64,000 bases of DNA from Hymenobacter wooponensis (GCF_004745865.1 NZ_SRKZ01000002.1:744001-808000), one strand, 5' to 3'. Positions 16,949-26,344 are shown, counted from the stretch's first letter. Notes: a model not told the origin generated them from the letters alone. Numbers and translations are program-made.

Positions 16949-18541
16949 CTACTCTTCCTCTAGCACTGTGAACTCCAGGGCCAGGGGGTCGAAGGCTTCT
17001 AACAGCTGATCAATAAACTGGGGGTTATTGATCAGGATGCTCAGCACATTATCCACGCGCTCCTGCAGAGAGCCACCAGGAAACAATTTCTCTTTAAGCG
17101 CAGTGAGTTGGCTGTAGGCCACTTCATGTTTGGATTCAGCGGCTTTGCTAAGGCGCTTTTCTAGTCCGGCTAGGCCAGCGGCGGCTTTTTGCTGCTCGGC
17201 GGCTACGGTCTTCACCAGCGTGGGGTCGAGGCGCTGAGCTAAGTCAGATACTTCCTTAAATACGGCTGCTAACGCCTGCTGCTGAGCGGCCAGGCTTACT
17301 TCCTCCTGGCCTAGCGCGGCACCTACCTGCTTCTTCAGGTCTGGCAGCGGTCGGAAAATATCGGGGGCCGTGAGACCGAGCTTGCGCAGCTTGCCAGCGT
17401 TGGCCTTTCCAATGTATAATCCCGAGTTACGGAGCAGCAGAATCGGGAAGGGCACTTGGTTGTCGGTGAAAATCTGCTTGAGCTGAAACCAGTAGGCCAC
17501 TTCCGCGCCGCCCCCAATGTAGCAGAGGTTAGGCAGCAGCAATTCCTGGTACAAGGGCCGCAGCACCACATTTGGGCTAAACTGCTCCGGATGCTGCCGG
17601 GCTAGCTCCAGCAACTCCTCCTGGCTATGACATCGATTGGTATTGCGCACCGTGATTTGCACGCAGTCGGCCGCCGCATCGTACTCCAGCCGCTCCCGCT
17701 TGCCACCATCGGTGAGGAAAAATAGATTCAGGGGGCGGGAGTACACTTGCGGCTTGTAGCCCGCGGCTTCGAGCTGCTGGTTGGTGGCTTGCACCGCTTG
17801 ATTGGAAGCCTGCTGCTGAATTTCCTTTTCCAGCACCGGTATCAGGGCCTGCTTGAGGGCCGGTGAGTCGCCATCAAGGGCTACCAACCCATACTGCCCG
17901 AACAGTGAATGCGTGAGCTTGCGCATGGCTTCTGCCAGCGTGCCTGAGGTGGTGTAGGCCTCTCGGAAAGCGGCCGGCATATCGGAGGGTAGTTGCAGCA
18001 GCAGCTCCTCTTCCAGCCCATCTAACGCCAGGCGGCCCACGGGCCCACCAGTGTTGGCGGCGTTCCACTCATACTTCTTCCCGAAGAGGTGGAGGTGGTT
18101 GATTTCAGCGAAGTCGTGGTCTTCGGTGGCCATCCAGTACACCGGTACGAAATTGTACTGCGGGTACTGCTCCTTTAGCTGGCGGCACAGCTTAAGGGCC
18201 GTAACAATTTTGTACACGAAGTACAGCGGCCCCGTGAGCAAGTTGAGCTGATGACCGGTGGTGATGGTGAAAGTGGTATCCTTCTCCAACAGGTCAATAT
18301 TGGCTTGCACCATCGGGTTTACGTCCGGCACGGCGGCATACTGCTCGCGCAGCGCGGCCACTAGCCGCTGCCGGGCTTCGGGGGTGTACGCAGCCTTTTT
18401 TTCTTCTATCTGGGCCGCAAATTCCTCCAGAGCGGGGAAGCGGTGGTAGTACTGGCTGAGTTCCGGACGCCGGCCGAGGTAGTCGGCAATCAGGGGCGAG
18501 AATGAGCCGGTATCGGCGTAGCGGAGGGTCGTAACAGACAT
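16949..18541 (-). CDS. bshC: Bacillithiol biosynthesis cysteine-adding enzyme BshC
   Basis: BshC adds cysteine to glucosaminyl-malate, the last step of bacillithiol synthesis, in the cytoplasm. The N-terminus (YADTGSFSPLIADYL), the motif FTITTGHQLNLLTGPLYFVYKI, then PVYWMATEDHDFAEINHLHLF, and NLCYIGGGAEVAYWFQLK are all typical of the family. The C-terminal 200 residues contain the coiled-coil region (VAAEQQKAAAGLAGLEKRLS). At 530 residues the length is normal. The start at 18541 is preferred over one 14 codons upstream. bshA and bshB are not in the window. Confidence 0.95.
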   Translation of the reverse strand: MSVTTLRYADTGSFSPLIADYLGRRPELSQYYHRFPALEEFAAQIEEKKAAYTPEARQRLVAALREQYAAVPDVNPMVQANIDLLEKDTTFTITTGHQLNLLTGPLYFVYKIVTALKLCRQLKEQYPQYNFVPVYWMATEDHDFAEINHLHLFGKKYEWNAANTGGPVGRLALDGLEEELLLQLPSDMPAAFREAYTTSGTLAEAMRKLTHSLFGQYGLVALDGDSPALKQALIPVLEKEIQQQASNQAVQATNQQLEAAGYKPQVYSRPLNLFFLTDGGKRERLEYDAAADCVQITVRNTNRCHSQEELLELARQHPEQFSPNVVLRPLYQELLLPNLCYIGGGAEVAYWFQLKQIFTDNQVPFPILLLRNSGLYIGKANAGKLRKLGLTAPDIFRPLPDLKKQVGAALGQEEVSLAAQQQALAAVFKEVSDLAQRLDPTLVKTVAAEQQKAAAGLAGLEKRLSKAAESKHEVAYSQLTALKEKLFPGGSLQERVDNVLSILINNPQFIDQLLEAFDPLALEFTVLEEE

Positions 18542-18656
18542 GGATTCGGATGTAATTCGGCTATAACCGGCCAGACGCCACAAAGTAACTGGCTTTTTTT
18601 AGCCTCCAGTAAATTAACCGCCGTCCGTAGGCCATCCACCAAGCTAATGATACTGC

Positions 18657-19466
18657 TCAAACTGCCCAAAACCGCATTTCTAGCGAAATGCGGGTAGCAT
18701 CAGAGTTCAGATTCAGTGCCCCGCCGTGCAGCAGATACGGCGAAAATAAGAGCACCTCATCCGGTCCAGGGTTGGGCCGCACCAGCTCCAGCGGCTCGGT
18801 GGCGTCTTTCAGAGCGGGCACACTGTAGGCCGTACCGTTGTAGACAGCTCCGCACGCGGTGCGCTCGGTGCGGCTTTCGGGCCACCAATGGCTGCCAGGG
18901 ACTAAGGTGAGGGAAGAATCAGCCGTGCTGCCTGCTATCGGGAAGTAAATATTGATGCCATCGCGCAGACGGTCTAACCACACGTCGCGGTGCAGGGGGT
19001 TGTTATCGGTACGGCCGGGGCGTGCCAAGCGTAAGTGAAACTGCGCTAATTCCGTACGCGGATTCTGCACACGTACGCGTCGGCCACACAAAGCACTTAC
19101 GCGCTCTTCAAGCAGCATTACGGGTAGCGGCAGCGCCTCCAGTGGGTATTCTTTGGTCTGCTGCACCACGTCCAAATGCCGCGCTTGGTCATCGCCAATC
19201 ACCTCGTGATACTGGGCCACTGGCCAATCGGCGGCCACGTTGCAGCCTACGGTGCAGACAGCGGCACGTACTTTCTCGGCTAGGCCTTCGCGCAACGTAA
19301 TATTCTCAGCGGCAGTCAAGAAGGGGGCTACCACGTATCCGGCTACGCTCCATGGCTGCCCGGCAGTCAGGTCGGTATCAACGGCTAATAATATCCGGTT
19401 ATCAGCCGGGTGGCTTTCGCCTTCAATCTGATAATCTACTGGTTGTTGCTGAATTCGGATATCCAT
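18657..19466 (-). CDS. Phytanoyl-CoA dioxygenase-like Fe(II)/2OG oxygenase
   Basis: The C-terminal half shows a double-stranded beta-helix oxygenase: iron ligands HxD in NPLHRDVWL (near residue 158), the family motif LTLVPGSHWWPES, the distal histidine in SPYLLHGGALN and the 2-oxoglutarate-binding arginine in TRISLEMRFW. The N-terminal 120 residues are unusual and I do not recognise them. It would hydroxylate a small molecule with O2 and 2-oxoglutarate; the substrate is unknown. It is the first of two such oxygenases in the window (the other is at 52306). It stands alone. Confidence 0.7.
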   Translation of the reverse strand: MDIRIQQQPVDYQIEGESHPADNRILLAVDTDLTAGQPWSVAGYVVAPFLTAAENITLREGLAEKVRAAVCTVGCNVAADWPVAQYHEVIGDDQARHLDVVQQTKEYPLEALPLPVMLLEERVSALCGRRVRVQNPRTELAQFHLRLARPGRTDNNPLHRDVWLDRLRDGINIYFPIAGSTADSSLTLVPGSHWWPESRTERTACGAVYNGTAYSVPALKDATEPLELVRPNPGPDEVLLFSPYLLHGGALNLNSDATRISLEMRFWAV

Positions 19467-19582
19467 ACGCTCTTGCTACCTACTCATTAACTTGTTAACT
19501 GCACTGCTTCCACGCGCAAGGTGGGCATCAAAAGTATACAACCCCAAGTAGCTCTTATTTTCCTACCCTATTGCTGAAATGA

Positions 19583-19616
19583 AAAGCCCTGCTCTGGTAG
19601 TCCAGAACAGGGCTTT
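19583..19616 (-). terminator. Hairpin terminator after rimO
   Basis: The stem AAAGCCCTG / CAGGGCTTT with inner TCTGG / CCAGA lies between the rimO stop and the upstream end of the dioxygenase gene. A short T-run on the minus strand supports a terminator for rimO. Confidence 0.75.
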
Positions 19617-19636
19617 GCTTAGGGTAAATGGCTCCT

Positions 19637-20950
19637 CTACACCAGCTTGCCGTAGAGGTCAAAGTCGGAGGCATCTGTGATTTCCACGTTGGCGAAGTCG
19701 CCGATGCGCACGTAGGTGTCTTTGGTAGCGGGTACCAGCACTTCGTTATCTACCTCCGGCGAGTCGAACTCGGTGCGGCCTACGAAGTAGCCGCTTTCCT
19801 TACGGTCGAAGAGCACTTTGTAGGTCATGCCCACCTTTTGCTCGTTTAGCTCCATGGAAATGCCCTGCTGCAGCTCCATAATCTGGTCGGCACGATCCTG
19901 CTTTACTTCGGCCGGTACATCGTCAGCCAGTGTATAGGAGTGTGTGTTATCCTCGTGCGAGTAGGTGAAGATGCCAAGGCGGTCGAAGCGGGTTTCCTCC
20001 ACGAAGTTGTAGAGGTCTTCGAAGTCCTGCTGGGTCTCGCCGGGGTGGCCAGCAATGAGTGTGGTGCGGAGCGCAATGCTGGGCACGCGCTGCCGGATGG
20101 TATCTACCAGCTCCACGGTGCGGCGCTTGCTAATACCCCGGCGCATGGTTTTCAGCATGTTATCAGAGATATGCTGCAGGGGCATATCCAGGTACTTGCA
20201 GATGTTGTCGCGCTCATTCATCACGTCCAGCGCATCCAGCGGGAACTGCGAGGGGTAGGCGTACTGCATCCGGATCCAATCGATACCGTTTACATCGGAG
20301 AGGTTGCGCAGCAGGTCAGCCAGCTTCCGCTCGCCGTAGTGCTGTAGGCCATAGTACGTCAAGTCTTGGGCAATCAGGATGAGTTCTTTCGTGCCCATAG
20401 AAGCAAGGCGCTTGGCCTCCTTCACTAGGTCCTCGATGGGCCGGTCTTGGTGCTTGCCGCGCATAAGCGGAATGGCGCAGAACGAGCAGGGGCGGTTGCA
20501 ACCTTCGGCAATCTTAAAGTACGCGTAGTGCTTGGGCGTAGTCAGGAGCCGCTCACCTACAAGCTCATGCTTGTAGTCGGCTTCCAGGGTTTTCATCAGC
20601 TGAGGCAGCTCCAGCGTACCGAAGTAGGCATCTACCTGCGGAATTTCCACCTCCAGGTCGTCCTTGTAGCGCTGAGAGAGGCAGCCGGTTACGTAGAGCT
20701 TCTCTAAGCGGCCAGCCTCCTTCTCGTCGGCGTAGCGCAGAATAGTGTCAATGCTCTCCTGCTTGGCGTTATCAATGAAGCCGCAGGTATTGATGATGAC
20801 AATGTTAGCGTCGTTTTTCTCCGCTTCGTGCGTTACATCAAACTGGTTGGCGCGCAGCTGCCCCATCAACACCTCCGAATCGACGAGGTTTTTGGAGCAA
20901 CCGAGGGTAATAACGTTGACTTTATTGGCCTGCTGGCTTCTAACTTTCAT
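19637..20950 (-). CDS. rimO: Ribosomal protein S12 methylthiotransferase RimO
   Basis: A radical-SAM enzyme that adds a methylthio group to an aspartate of ribosomal protein S12. The N-terminal UPF0004 domain has its cysteines in TLGCSKNLVDSEVL, NTCGFIDNAKQES and VTGCLSQRY. The radical-SAM cluster is CNRPCSFCAIP, and the C-terminal TRAM domain ends the protein (VEITDASDFDLYGKL). KNLVDSE and GFIDNAKQES separate RimO from MiaB. Length 437 is normal. Confidence 0.97.
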   Translation of the reverse strand: MKVRSQQANKVNVITLGCSKNLVDSEVLMGQLRANQFDVTHEAEKNDANIVIINTCGFIDNAKQESIDTILRYADEKEAGRLEKLYVTGCLSQRYKDDLEVEIPQVDAYFGTLELPQLMKTLEADYKHELVGERLLTTPKHYAYFKIAEGCNRPCSFCAIPLMRGKHQDRPIEDLVKEAKRLASMGTKELILIAQDLTYYGLQHYGERKLADLLRNLSDVNGIDWIRMQYAYPSQFPLDALDVMNERDNICKYLDMPLQHISDNMLKTMRRGISKRRTVELVDTIRQRVPSIALRTTLIAGHPGETQQDFEDLYNFVEETRFDRLGIFTYSHEDNTHSYTLADDVPAEVKQDRADQIMELQQGISMELNEQKVGMTYKVLFDRKESGYFVGRTEFDSPEVDNEVLVPATKDTYVRIGDFANVEITDASDFDLYGKLV

Positions 20951-21032
20951 GCTGGGTAGGTAAGCGGGCGGCCGGACAATTTCTTAGGAGTGAGAAAGTT
21001 GCCCGCTACGGCCCGCGGCGAATTTTGGACCG

Positions 21033-21040
21033 CAAAGGTA
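21033..21040 (-). promoter_or_regulatory. -7 promoter element upstream of rimO
   Basis: On the minus strand the sequence reads TACCTTTG (TAnnTTTG), giving a rimO leader of about 80 bases. Confidence 0.5.
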
Positions 21041-21105
21041 CGAACTCGGCAACGCCTTTTCCTACTGCGAATGTTCCATTTCCCGAGTAGCATTAGCAGA
21101 GTGGC

Positions 21106-22248
21106 CTACAATCCGCGCCCACCCGTCAGCAGTCCGTACACGCGCGGTGCTGCCCGCCGCAACACGGCCCCCAGCACTACGGCTAGTAGCACTATCGCCA
21201 AAGGCAGCAACCCAAATACGCCGAGCTGTTGGCTAGACCAGGTGCGCAACGCTGCTTCCGTGGCGTAGTTTACCAAGGGCACATGCAAAGCGTAAATCAT
21301 GAAAGAGAAGCCCGTTAGCCACACAAACCACGGCTGGCGCATTGCAGCGCGCACCAGTCTATCAGCCCCAAACCACATCACGCCCATACCCAGTACTTCC
21401 GCCGTTTTGTGTAGCACTAGCATGGGAATGAAGGGAGGATGCTCTGTATGAAAGGCCAACCAGGTTTTGCCTGTTAGCAGCACCAGCCATAGCAGGGCAA
21501 ACCCTCCCGTTTTAAACCACTGCGGTGGTGTAAGCACATCTATTTCTCGCTTATGTAGCCACACGCCCAGCGCAAAAAATAGTAGGCCAGTACCCTCGAT
21601 AATTGGCGGAAAGCTAATCTCGAACATCCACAGCAGAGCCACGATGGGGAAGTAAATCTTTGGTCCCCGCTCCACCGCCTTGCGCAGCCACGGGTAGGCC
21701 AGATTATATACCAGCAGGCTACGCAGAAACCACAGCTGAAACGGCACTGGCAGCAGTAGCCACCGTAACAGCAATTCACTAGGGCTGTAGTTACTCACGA
21801 ACGGGTTTTGCGGCCCAAATATGCTAAGCCCCGCATCCAGCACCACTTGGCGGGTGGCGGGATACTGTTCCATTGCCCACGTCAGGCCTAGGCCTAGAGC
21901 ACTCCAGAGCAGGTAAGGCACCAGCAGCGTTTGCACCCGCCGCTTCACCCGGACTTTATGCGGGGCGCGACTATCGTGGTGAGCGAAGAGGTAGCCGGAA
22001 ATAGCGAACAGAATTGGAATGCGGAAGCGAAACAGCCCATTAGCCAAGAAGTACTGCAGCCACGCGCCCACCGACAACGGCTCCTCAACCGGCGTCCAGG
22101 GCTGTAGGTACCGTGGGTGTAGGTTGTAGGCGTGCACGTACACGAGCAACACCATGGCCACCAACGACCAGAACCGGAGTTTCTGGCTCAGAAATGAGTC
22201 TAGCCGAGCAGGAGGCGCGGAGGTTTCCAACGTAGAAGTTGCTTCCAT
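21106..22248 (-). CDS. Acyltransferase 3 family membrane protein
   Basis: A 380-residue integral membrane protein with about ten helices in the acyltransferase-3 (OafA/OpgC) pattern: early LVAMVLLVYVHAYNLHP carrying the conserved histidine, then RFRIPILFAISGYLFAHHD with RxxxPxxFxxSGYL as expected, and RVKRRVQTLLVPYLLWS. Such enzymes transfer acyl groups to sugars or glycans at the envelope. The substrate is unknown. It stands between rimO and ftsY on the same strand, with a terminator on the ftsY side. Confidence 0.85.
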   Translation of the reverse strand: MEATSTLETSAPPARLDSFLSQKLRFWSLVAMVLLVYVHAYNLHPRYLQPWTPVEEPLSVGAWLQYFLANGLFRFRIPILFAISGYLFAHHDSRAPHKVRVKRRVQTLLVPYLLWSALGLGLTWAMEQYPATRQVVLDAGLSIFGPQNPFVSNYSPSELLLRWLLLPVPFQLWFLRSLLVYNLAYPWLRKAVERGPKIYFPIVALLWMFEISFPPIIEGTGLLFFALGVWLHKREIDVLTPPQWFKTGGFALLWLVLLTGKTWLAFHTEHPPFIPMLVLHKTAEVLGMGVMWFGADRLVRAAMRQPWFVWLTGFSFMIYALHVPLVNYATEAALRTWSSQQLGVFGLLPLAIVLLAVVLGAVLRRAAPRVYGLLTGGRGL

Positions 22249-22303
22249 TACCGGCCAGATGCCAACTTCATGCGGAGTAGTTGCCTGCGCATAAATAAAA
22301 GCA

Positions 22304-22335
22304 AAAGCCCCATCGGAAATTACTCCGATGAGGCT
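22304..22335 (-). terminator. Terminator after ftsY
   Basis: The stem AGCC(C)CATCGGA / TCCGATG(A)GGCT, followed on the minus strand by a T-rich run, lies 25 bases past the ftsY stop. Confidence 0.75.
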
Positions 22336-22359
22336 CGATTACCTTATACTGGCCTAGGC

Positions 22360-23337
22360 CTATTTCTTAAACAGCGAGTTCACGAAAGTATGACGGTCGA
22401 AGAGCTGCAGGTCAGTCATCTTCTCCCCTACGCCAATGTAGCGCACGGGCACCTGCAGTTGGTCGCTTATACCGATAACCACGCCACCCTTGGCCGTGCC
22501 ATCGAGCTTGGTGATGGCCAGTGCCGATACTTCGGTGGCCTTGGTGAACTCCTTGGCTTGCAAGAAGGCATTTTGGCCTGTGCTGCCGTCGAGTACCAGC
22601 AATACCTCATGGGGCGCATCCGGAATAACCTTCTGCATCACCCGTTTGATTTTGCTGAGCTCGTTCATCAGGTTCACCTTGTTGTGCAAACGGCCCGCGG
22701 TGTCAATGATTACCACATCAGCCTGCATTTCCACCCCTTTCTTCACCGCGTCGTAGGCCACAGAGGCGGGGTCGGTGTTCATGCCGTGCGAAATCACGGG
22801 CACGCCTACTCGCTCTCCCCAAATGATGAGTTGGTCTACCGCCGCTGCCCGGAAAGTGTCGGCGGCACCAAGCACTACTTTTTTGCCGGCTGAGTGGAAA
22901 CGGTGCGCGAGCTTACCAATAGTGGTGGTTTTGCCTACTCCGTTCACACCCACTACCATTATCACGAAAGGCGAGCCGGTATTATCAGGCCGGTCGAGAA
23001 TGGCTCTTGAACCGGTGGCTCCGCTGTTGCGGTCCAGCAGATCCGCTATTTCTTCACGTAAGATGCGGTCAAGCTCCGAGGTGCTTACGTACTTGTCGCG
23101 GGCAACGCGCTTCTCGATCCGGTCAATAACCTTCACCGTTGTGTCGATACCTACGTCGGCGTGCACCAGCAGCGTTTCCAGGTCATCGAGCACAGCTTCA
23201 TCAACCGTGTTCTTGCCAACTACGGCTTTGCTGAGCTGATCGAAGAAGCTGGTTTTGGTTTTTTGCAGTCCCTCATCGAGGGCCTGTTGCTGCTCCTTGC
23301 TTTCCTTGTCTTTCTTGAAGAAATCGAAGAGGCCCAT
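22360..23337 (-). CDS. ftsY: Signal recognition particle receptor FtsY
   Basis: FtsY is the SRP receptor GTPase that docks ribosome-SRP complexes on the inner membrane. The GTPase motifs are in order: GVNGVGKTTTIGKLA (G1), DTFRAAAVDQL (insert box), DTAGRLHNK (G3), TKLDGTAKGG (G4). A short lysine-rich N-terminus (GLFDFFKKDKESK) replaces the long acidic domain of enterobacterial FtsY. The stop TAG lies within the palindrome GGCCTAGGCC region. Normally this gene follows DUF4295 in Bacteroidota, as here. Confidence 0.97.
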   Translation of the reverse strand: MGLFDFFKKDKESKEQQQALDEGLQKTKTSFFDQLSKAVVGKNTVDEAVLDDLETLLVHADVGIDTTVKVIDRIEKRVARDKYVSTSELDRILREEIADLLDRNSGATGSRAILDRPDNTGSPFVIMVVGVNGVGKTTTIGKLAHRFHSAGKKVVLGAADTFRAAAVDQLIIWGERVGVPVISHGMNTDPASVAYDAVKKGVEMQADVVIIDTAGRLHNKVNLMNELSKIKRVMQKVIPDAPHEVLLVLDGSTGQNAFLQAKEFTKATEVSALAITKLDGTAKGGVVIGISDQLQVPVRYIGVGEKMTDLQLFDRHTFVNSLFKK

Positions 23338-23471
23338 AAGGGGGTCGGGGGCTTAAGGTCTTGGGACCGTGGTTAATACAGGCCACGCTTCCCGGCCAGG
23401 AAGGGCAGCTCAGGCTTGCGCGCCGGAAAACCTAAAGCCCCAAGACTTCAGGTTGCAAAACCCTAACACGC

Positions 23472-23497
23472 AAAAAAGTCCCACAAAGGCGGGACTT
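23472..23497 (-). terminator. Terminator after the rpmG-DUF4295 unit
   Basis: The stem AAGTCCC / GGGACTT has an 8-base loop and ends on the minus strand with a run of six Ts, 36 bases past the DUF4295 stop. ftsY therefore seems to have its own transcription. Confidence 0.85.
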
Positions 23498-23532
23498 CTT
23501 CATTTACGTTGGAAAGCCGCGAAGGCGCCCAA

Positions 23533-23694
23533 TTACTTAACGCCAGTGGCGATGTAATCCTGTACTTTGTCAACAGGTACCATCTCCTCTTTGAAGGTGT
23601 AAGCACCAGTCTTTTCCGATTTTACCGCGCGGATAACCTTAGCCCAGTCCTTGCCGGTAGCGGTTTTCAGGGTTGCTACTACTTTCTTAGCCAT
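23533..23694 (-). CDS. DUF4295 family small basic protein
   Basis: This 53-residue protein starts MAKKVVATLKTATGKDW and ends VDKVQDYIATGVK. It is the small DUF4295 protein that Bacteroidota encode next to ribosomal protein L33. It is lysine-rich, has no signal or membrane segment and is probably ribosome-associated; that role is inferred from its conserved position and composition. It starts 7 bases after the rpmG stop, so the two form one operon. Its shortness makes it easy to miss. Confidence 0.92.
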   Translation of the reverse strand: MAKKVVATLKTATGKDWAKVIRAVKSEKTGAYTFKEEMVPVDKVQDYIATGVK

Positions 23695-23701
23695 TGCTCA
23701 A

Positions 23702-23884
23702 TTACTTGATTTCCTTGTGAACGGTCATCTTCTTGAGCACGGGGTTGAACTTCTTCAGCTCAATGCGCTCAGGGGTATTCTTGCGGTTCTTCGTGGTGAT
23801 GTAGCGCGAGGTGCCCGGCTGGCCCGAGTTTTTGTGCTCGGTGCACTCCAGGATTACCTGCACCCGGTTTCCTTTTTTAGCCAT
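23702..23884 (-). CDS. rpmG: 50S ribosomal protein L33
   Basis: L33 of 60 residues: [18 protein letters not shown], then [23 protein letters not shown]. The zinc-type cysteine pairs are mostly absent, with a single Cys, consistent with a zinc-free paralogue type. It is transcribed from a textbook promoter at 23914-23944 and is followed by DUF4295. In related bacteria rpmB lies immediately upstream; here an aminopeptidase gene separates the two. Confidence 0.97.
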   Translation of the reverse strand: MAKKGNRVQVILECTEHKNSGQPGTSRYITTKNRKNTPERIELKKFNPVLKKMTVHKEIK

Positions 23885-23913
23885 CTCGACTTAGGTTTTA
23901 GGATTAAGGACTG

Positions 23914-23944
23914 CAAAGGTACAAAGCTTTGTGGAATTGACAAA
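23914..23944 (-). promoter_or_regulatory. Complete Bacteroidota promoter for rpmG-DUF4295
   Basis: On the minus strand the sequence has TTTG (23941-23944), a spacer of exactly 19 bases, then TACCTTTG (23914-23921), the ideal Bacteroidota sigma arrangement. The start of rpmG follows 30 bases downstream. Confidence 0.85.
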
Positions 23945-24107
23945 CAGTCAGATGGAGAAACCTTTGTAAAGTTATTCTACTATCTGCTCTTCCAGTGTGG
24001 TTAGCCTCCCGCATACTGGCCTAGCGCTACTAAGAAAGCCTTTCCGCACCCGCTAACGCTGCTTCCATCTAATAACATATTTATACAGAGGACGATTTTT
24101 CTAGCCC

Positions 24108-25769
24108 CTAGTTGAGTTCAGGCAGCTTGAACGCATCTAGGCCACTAGGCTTATCCATCATGGCTTCAATTTCGGCTACGGTGCGCGGCGCCTCTTTGGA
24201 TAAGTTGTCGTACCCTTTCTCGGTAATCAGCACATCATCCTCAATCCGGACGCCGATATTCCACCATTTCTGGTCGCAGGGACTACCCTCCGGAATGTAG
24301 ATACCAGGCTCGACGGTAATTACATTGCCCTCCTGCAGAGGGCCGTTGCTCCCCCGGTCGTGCACATCGAGGCCTAGATAGTGGCTGGTGCCGTGCGGGA
24401 AATACTTGCGGGTTTCCTCCGCGGTTTTAGTGATGCCCAGCTTCATCAATCCTTGATCAATAACTTTTTGAGCTGCCGCGTGCAGAGCCTGAAAGTCTTT
24501 GCCGGGCTTGCACTCCTTAAACGCCGCATCCTGAGCGGCCAGCACTAGCTCATAAATCTGACGCTGAGCAGGGCTGAACTTACCGGAAGGTGGAATGGTG
24601 CGGGTAACATCGGCGGAGTAACCGTGGTACTCGGCTCCACAATCCATCAGCAGCAGGTCATTTTTCACCTGGGGCTTGCTGTTTTCGATGTAGTGCAGCA
24701 CGCAGGCGTTGTTGCCGGCGCCCACAATACTGGGGTAGCCTTCAAACTCGGCGCCGTATTTCCGGTACACGTACTCATGCAAGCCCTGCAGTTCCCGCTC
24801 GCCCATATCGGGGCGCGTGGCTTTCATCACTTCCTGCTGGCCTACGGCGCTAATGCGCACGGCACGGCGGAGCAAAGCCAGTTCTTCCGGGGTCTTTACT
24901 TCCCGCAAGCGGTCCAGCGTGGCATTCAGGGTGCTGGTCTCGAAGCGGCTGTTGGGCTTGTTGGCTACTGCTTTCTGCCGCTCGGCATCGTTCTTCGCCG
25001 CCAGGTAGCCTTGCACGTAGGCATCCTGGCCTAGCGTGGGCTGCTCCTGCACCACGTTTTGCAAGTAAGGCCGCAGCCGGTCGGCTCCACGCAGGCCATA
25101 TTGCTCAATGAGCTTATGTACCTCCGAGGCGGAGGCATCGAAGTTGGCGGGTACCGCAGCCTGCTGCCGGAAGGTGGCTACTAAGTCGTAAAGGTCGGCG
25201 GGGTCACGTGCGTCGTTGCGGACGTCCTGGGGCAACTCCAGGAAATGCACCTGCTGGAAGCCCGACCATTTTATGCCGGCCGTCGCGAAGTCTTTGTTAT
25301 CGGCTACGTACTGCACCTTGAGCTGCTGCTTGGTGCCCTCAATGCCGAGGCGGCGGCCCGTCCACTGCTCCCGTTGCGGGTTGCGAGGCTGCACGAAGAT
25401 GGCTTCCGTTACGCCGGCTTGTCCATTGAAGGTTTGAGGCTCTTTGAACAGCACTAGCACTGCCTCCGGCTCCTCGTATCCGGTGAGGTAGTAGAAGTCA
25501 GGGTTCTGGTGGTACACGTAGTCCACATCGTTGGCGCGGTTACGTACGGGGGCCGCGAAGAGGACGGCTACTGAGCCCGCCGGCAACGCCTGGCGCACCA
25601 ACTCTCGGCGCTGCTTGTGAAAGGCGGGGTCCAGAAAATCGGCGGGGCGGTCGGGGCCGGCGGCGCGTTGAGCCTGCCCTTGGTGCGGCACCGTGAGGGC
25701 TAATAGGCCAGTGAGCAAGAATGCTGGCAGCGCTGGCCAGGCCGAGGGCTTCAGAAAAGAGTGGAGCAT
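24108..25769 (-). CDS. Secreted Xaa-Pro aminopeptidase (M24B)
   Basis: An aminopeptidase P-type metalloenzyme removing N-terminal residues before proline. A signal peptide (PALPAFLLTGLLALTV, cut near GQAQ) suggests a periplasmic location, unlike cytosolic PepP. The N-terminal creatinase-like domain includes NPDFYYLTGYEEPEAVLVLF. The M24 metal ligands appear as DCGAEYHGYSADVTRT (two Asp), HGTSHYLGLDVHD (His), TVEPGIYIPEG (Glu) and GVRIEDDVLIT (Glu). At 553 residues it is longer than PepP because of the leader and an extended N-domain. It interrupts the usual rpmB-rpmG neighbourhood. Confidence 0.93.
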   Translation of the reverse strand: MLHSFLKPSAWPALPAFLLTGLLALTVPHQGQAQRAAGPDRPADFLDPAFHKQRRELVRQALPAGSVAVLFAAPVRNRANDVDYVYHQNPDFYYLTGYEEPEAVLVLFKEPQTFNGQAGVTEAIFVQPRNPQREQWTGRRLGIEGTKQQLKVQYVADNKDFATAGIKWSGFQQVHFLELPQDVRNDARDPADLYDLVATFRQQAAVPANFDASASEVHKLIEQYGLRGADRLRPYLQNVVQEQPTLGQDAYVQGYLAAKNDAERQKAVANKPNSRFETSTLNATLDRLREVKTPEELALLRRAVRISAVGQQEVMKATRPDMGERELQGLHEYVYRKYGAEFEGYPSIVGAGNNACVLHYIENSKPQVKNDLLLMDCGAEYHGYSADVTRTIPPSGKFSPAQRQIYELVLAAQDAAFKECKPGKDFQALHAAAQKVIDQGLMKLGITKTAEETRKYFPHGTSHYLGLDVHDRGSNGPLQEGNVITVEPGIYIPEGSPCDQKWWNIGVRIEDDVLITEKGYDNLSKEAPRTVAEIEAMMDKPSGLDAFKLPELN

Positions 25770-25893
25770 AGCAACCGCAAGGACCTGGATTCTCTTCTAA
25801 CGTTGCGTTAGCAGGCAGCCGTGGCTTAAGGAGGTCTTGGGTGGCACTAACTTCCGGAAAAAACCGCAAGACGCAAGAGAAACTGGCCTAGCA

Positions 25894-25983
25894 AAAAAAG
25901 CAGCGCAACGCTTCCACTCTGAATAACCGCGTAGGCCTCTTCGAAAAAAGACCCGGCAATACTCAGAATAGAAGCGTTGCGCT
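25894..25983 (-). terminator. Long-armed terminator after rpmB
   Basis: Arms AGCGCAACGCTTC (25902-25914) and GAAGCGTTGCGCT (25971-25983) are perfectly complementary over 13 bases with a 56-base loop, and on the minus strand the distal arm is followed by GCTTTTTTT. This fits a terminator ending the rpmB transcript before the aminopeptidase gene. Confidence 0.7.
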
Positions 25984-26008
25984 TAACTTTTTCTAGCCTT
26001 TGCTTAGA

Positions 26009-26248
26009 CTAGTAAACGATGAAGCCCTGCTCTTTGGCCTTCTTCAGGACCGACATGATGCCGTTCTTGTTGATGGTGCGGATGGTGCTGGCAGCAACTT
26101 TCAGCGTTACCCAAGCATCCTCTTCGGGGATGTAGAAACGCTTTTTCTGCAGGTTCGGGTAGAACTTGCGCTTGGTTTTGTTGTTGGCGTGCGAAACGTT
26201 ATTACCTACGCGGGTACGCTTGCCGGTCAGATCACAAACACGGGCCAT
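26009..26248 (-). CDS. rpmB: 50S ribosomal protein L28
   Basis: L28 of 79 residues: [29 protein letters not shown], then [13 protein letters not shown] and IRTINKNGI. It is a structural protein of the large subunit. The gene is monocistronic here, with a long-armed terminator behind it. The separation from rpmG by a 1.7-kb aminopeptidase gene is unusual. Confidence 0.97.
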   Translation of the reverse strand: MARVCDLTGKRTRVGNNVSHANNKTKRKFYPNLQKKRFYIPEEDAWVTLKVAASTIRTINKNGIMSVLKKAKEQGFIVY

Positions 26249-26344
26249 GATATCAGGAGCTTAGAGGTTTCAATGCTGGAAAAAGGGACGCAAATATCGG
26301 CATTTCTTTGACAGAAGCAAACCGGAAGGCTGAAAAATAGCGGG

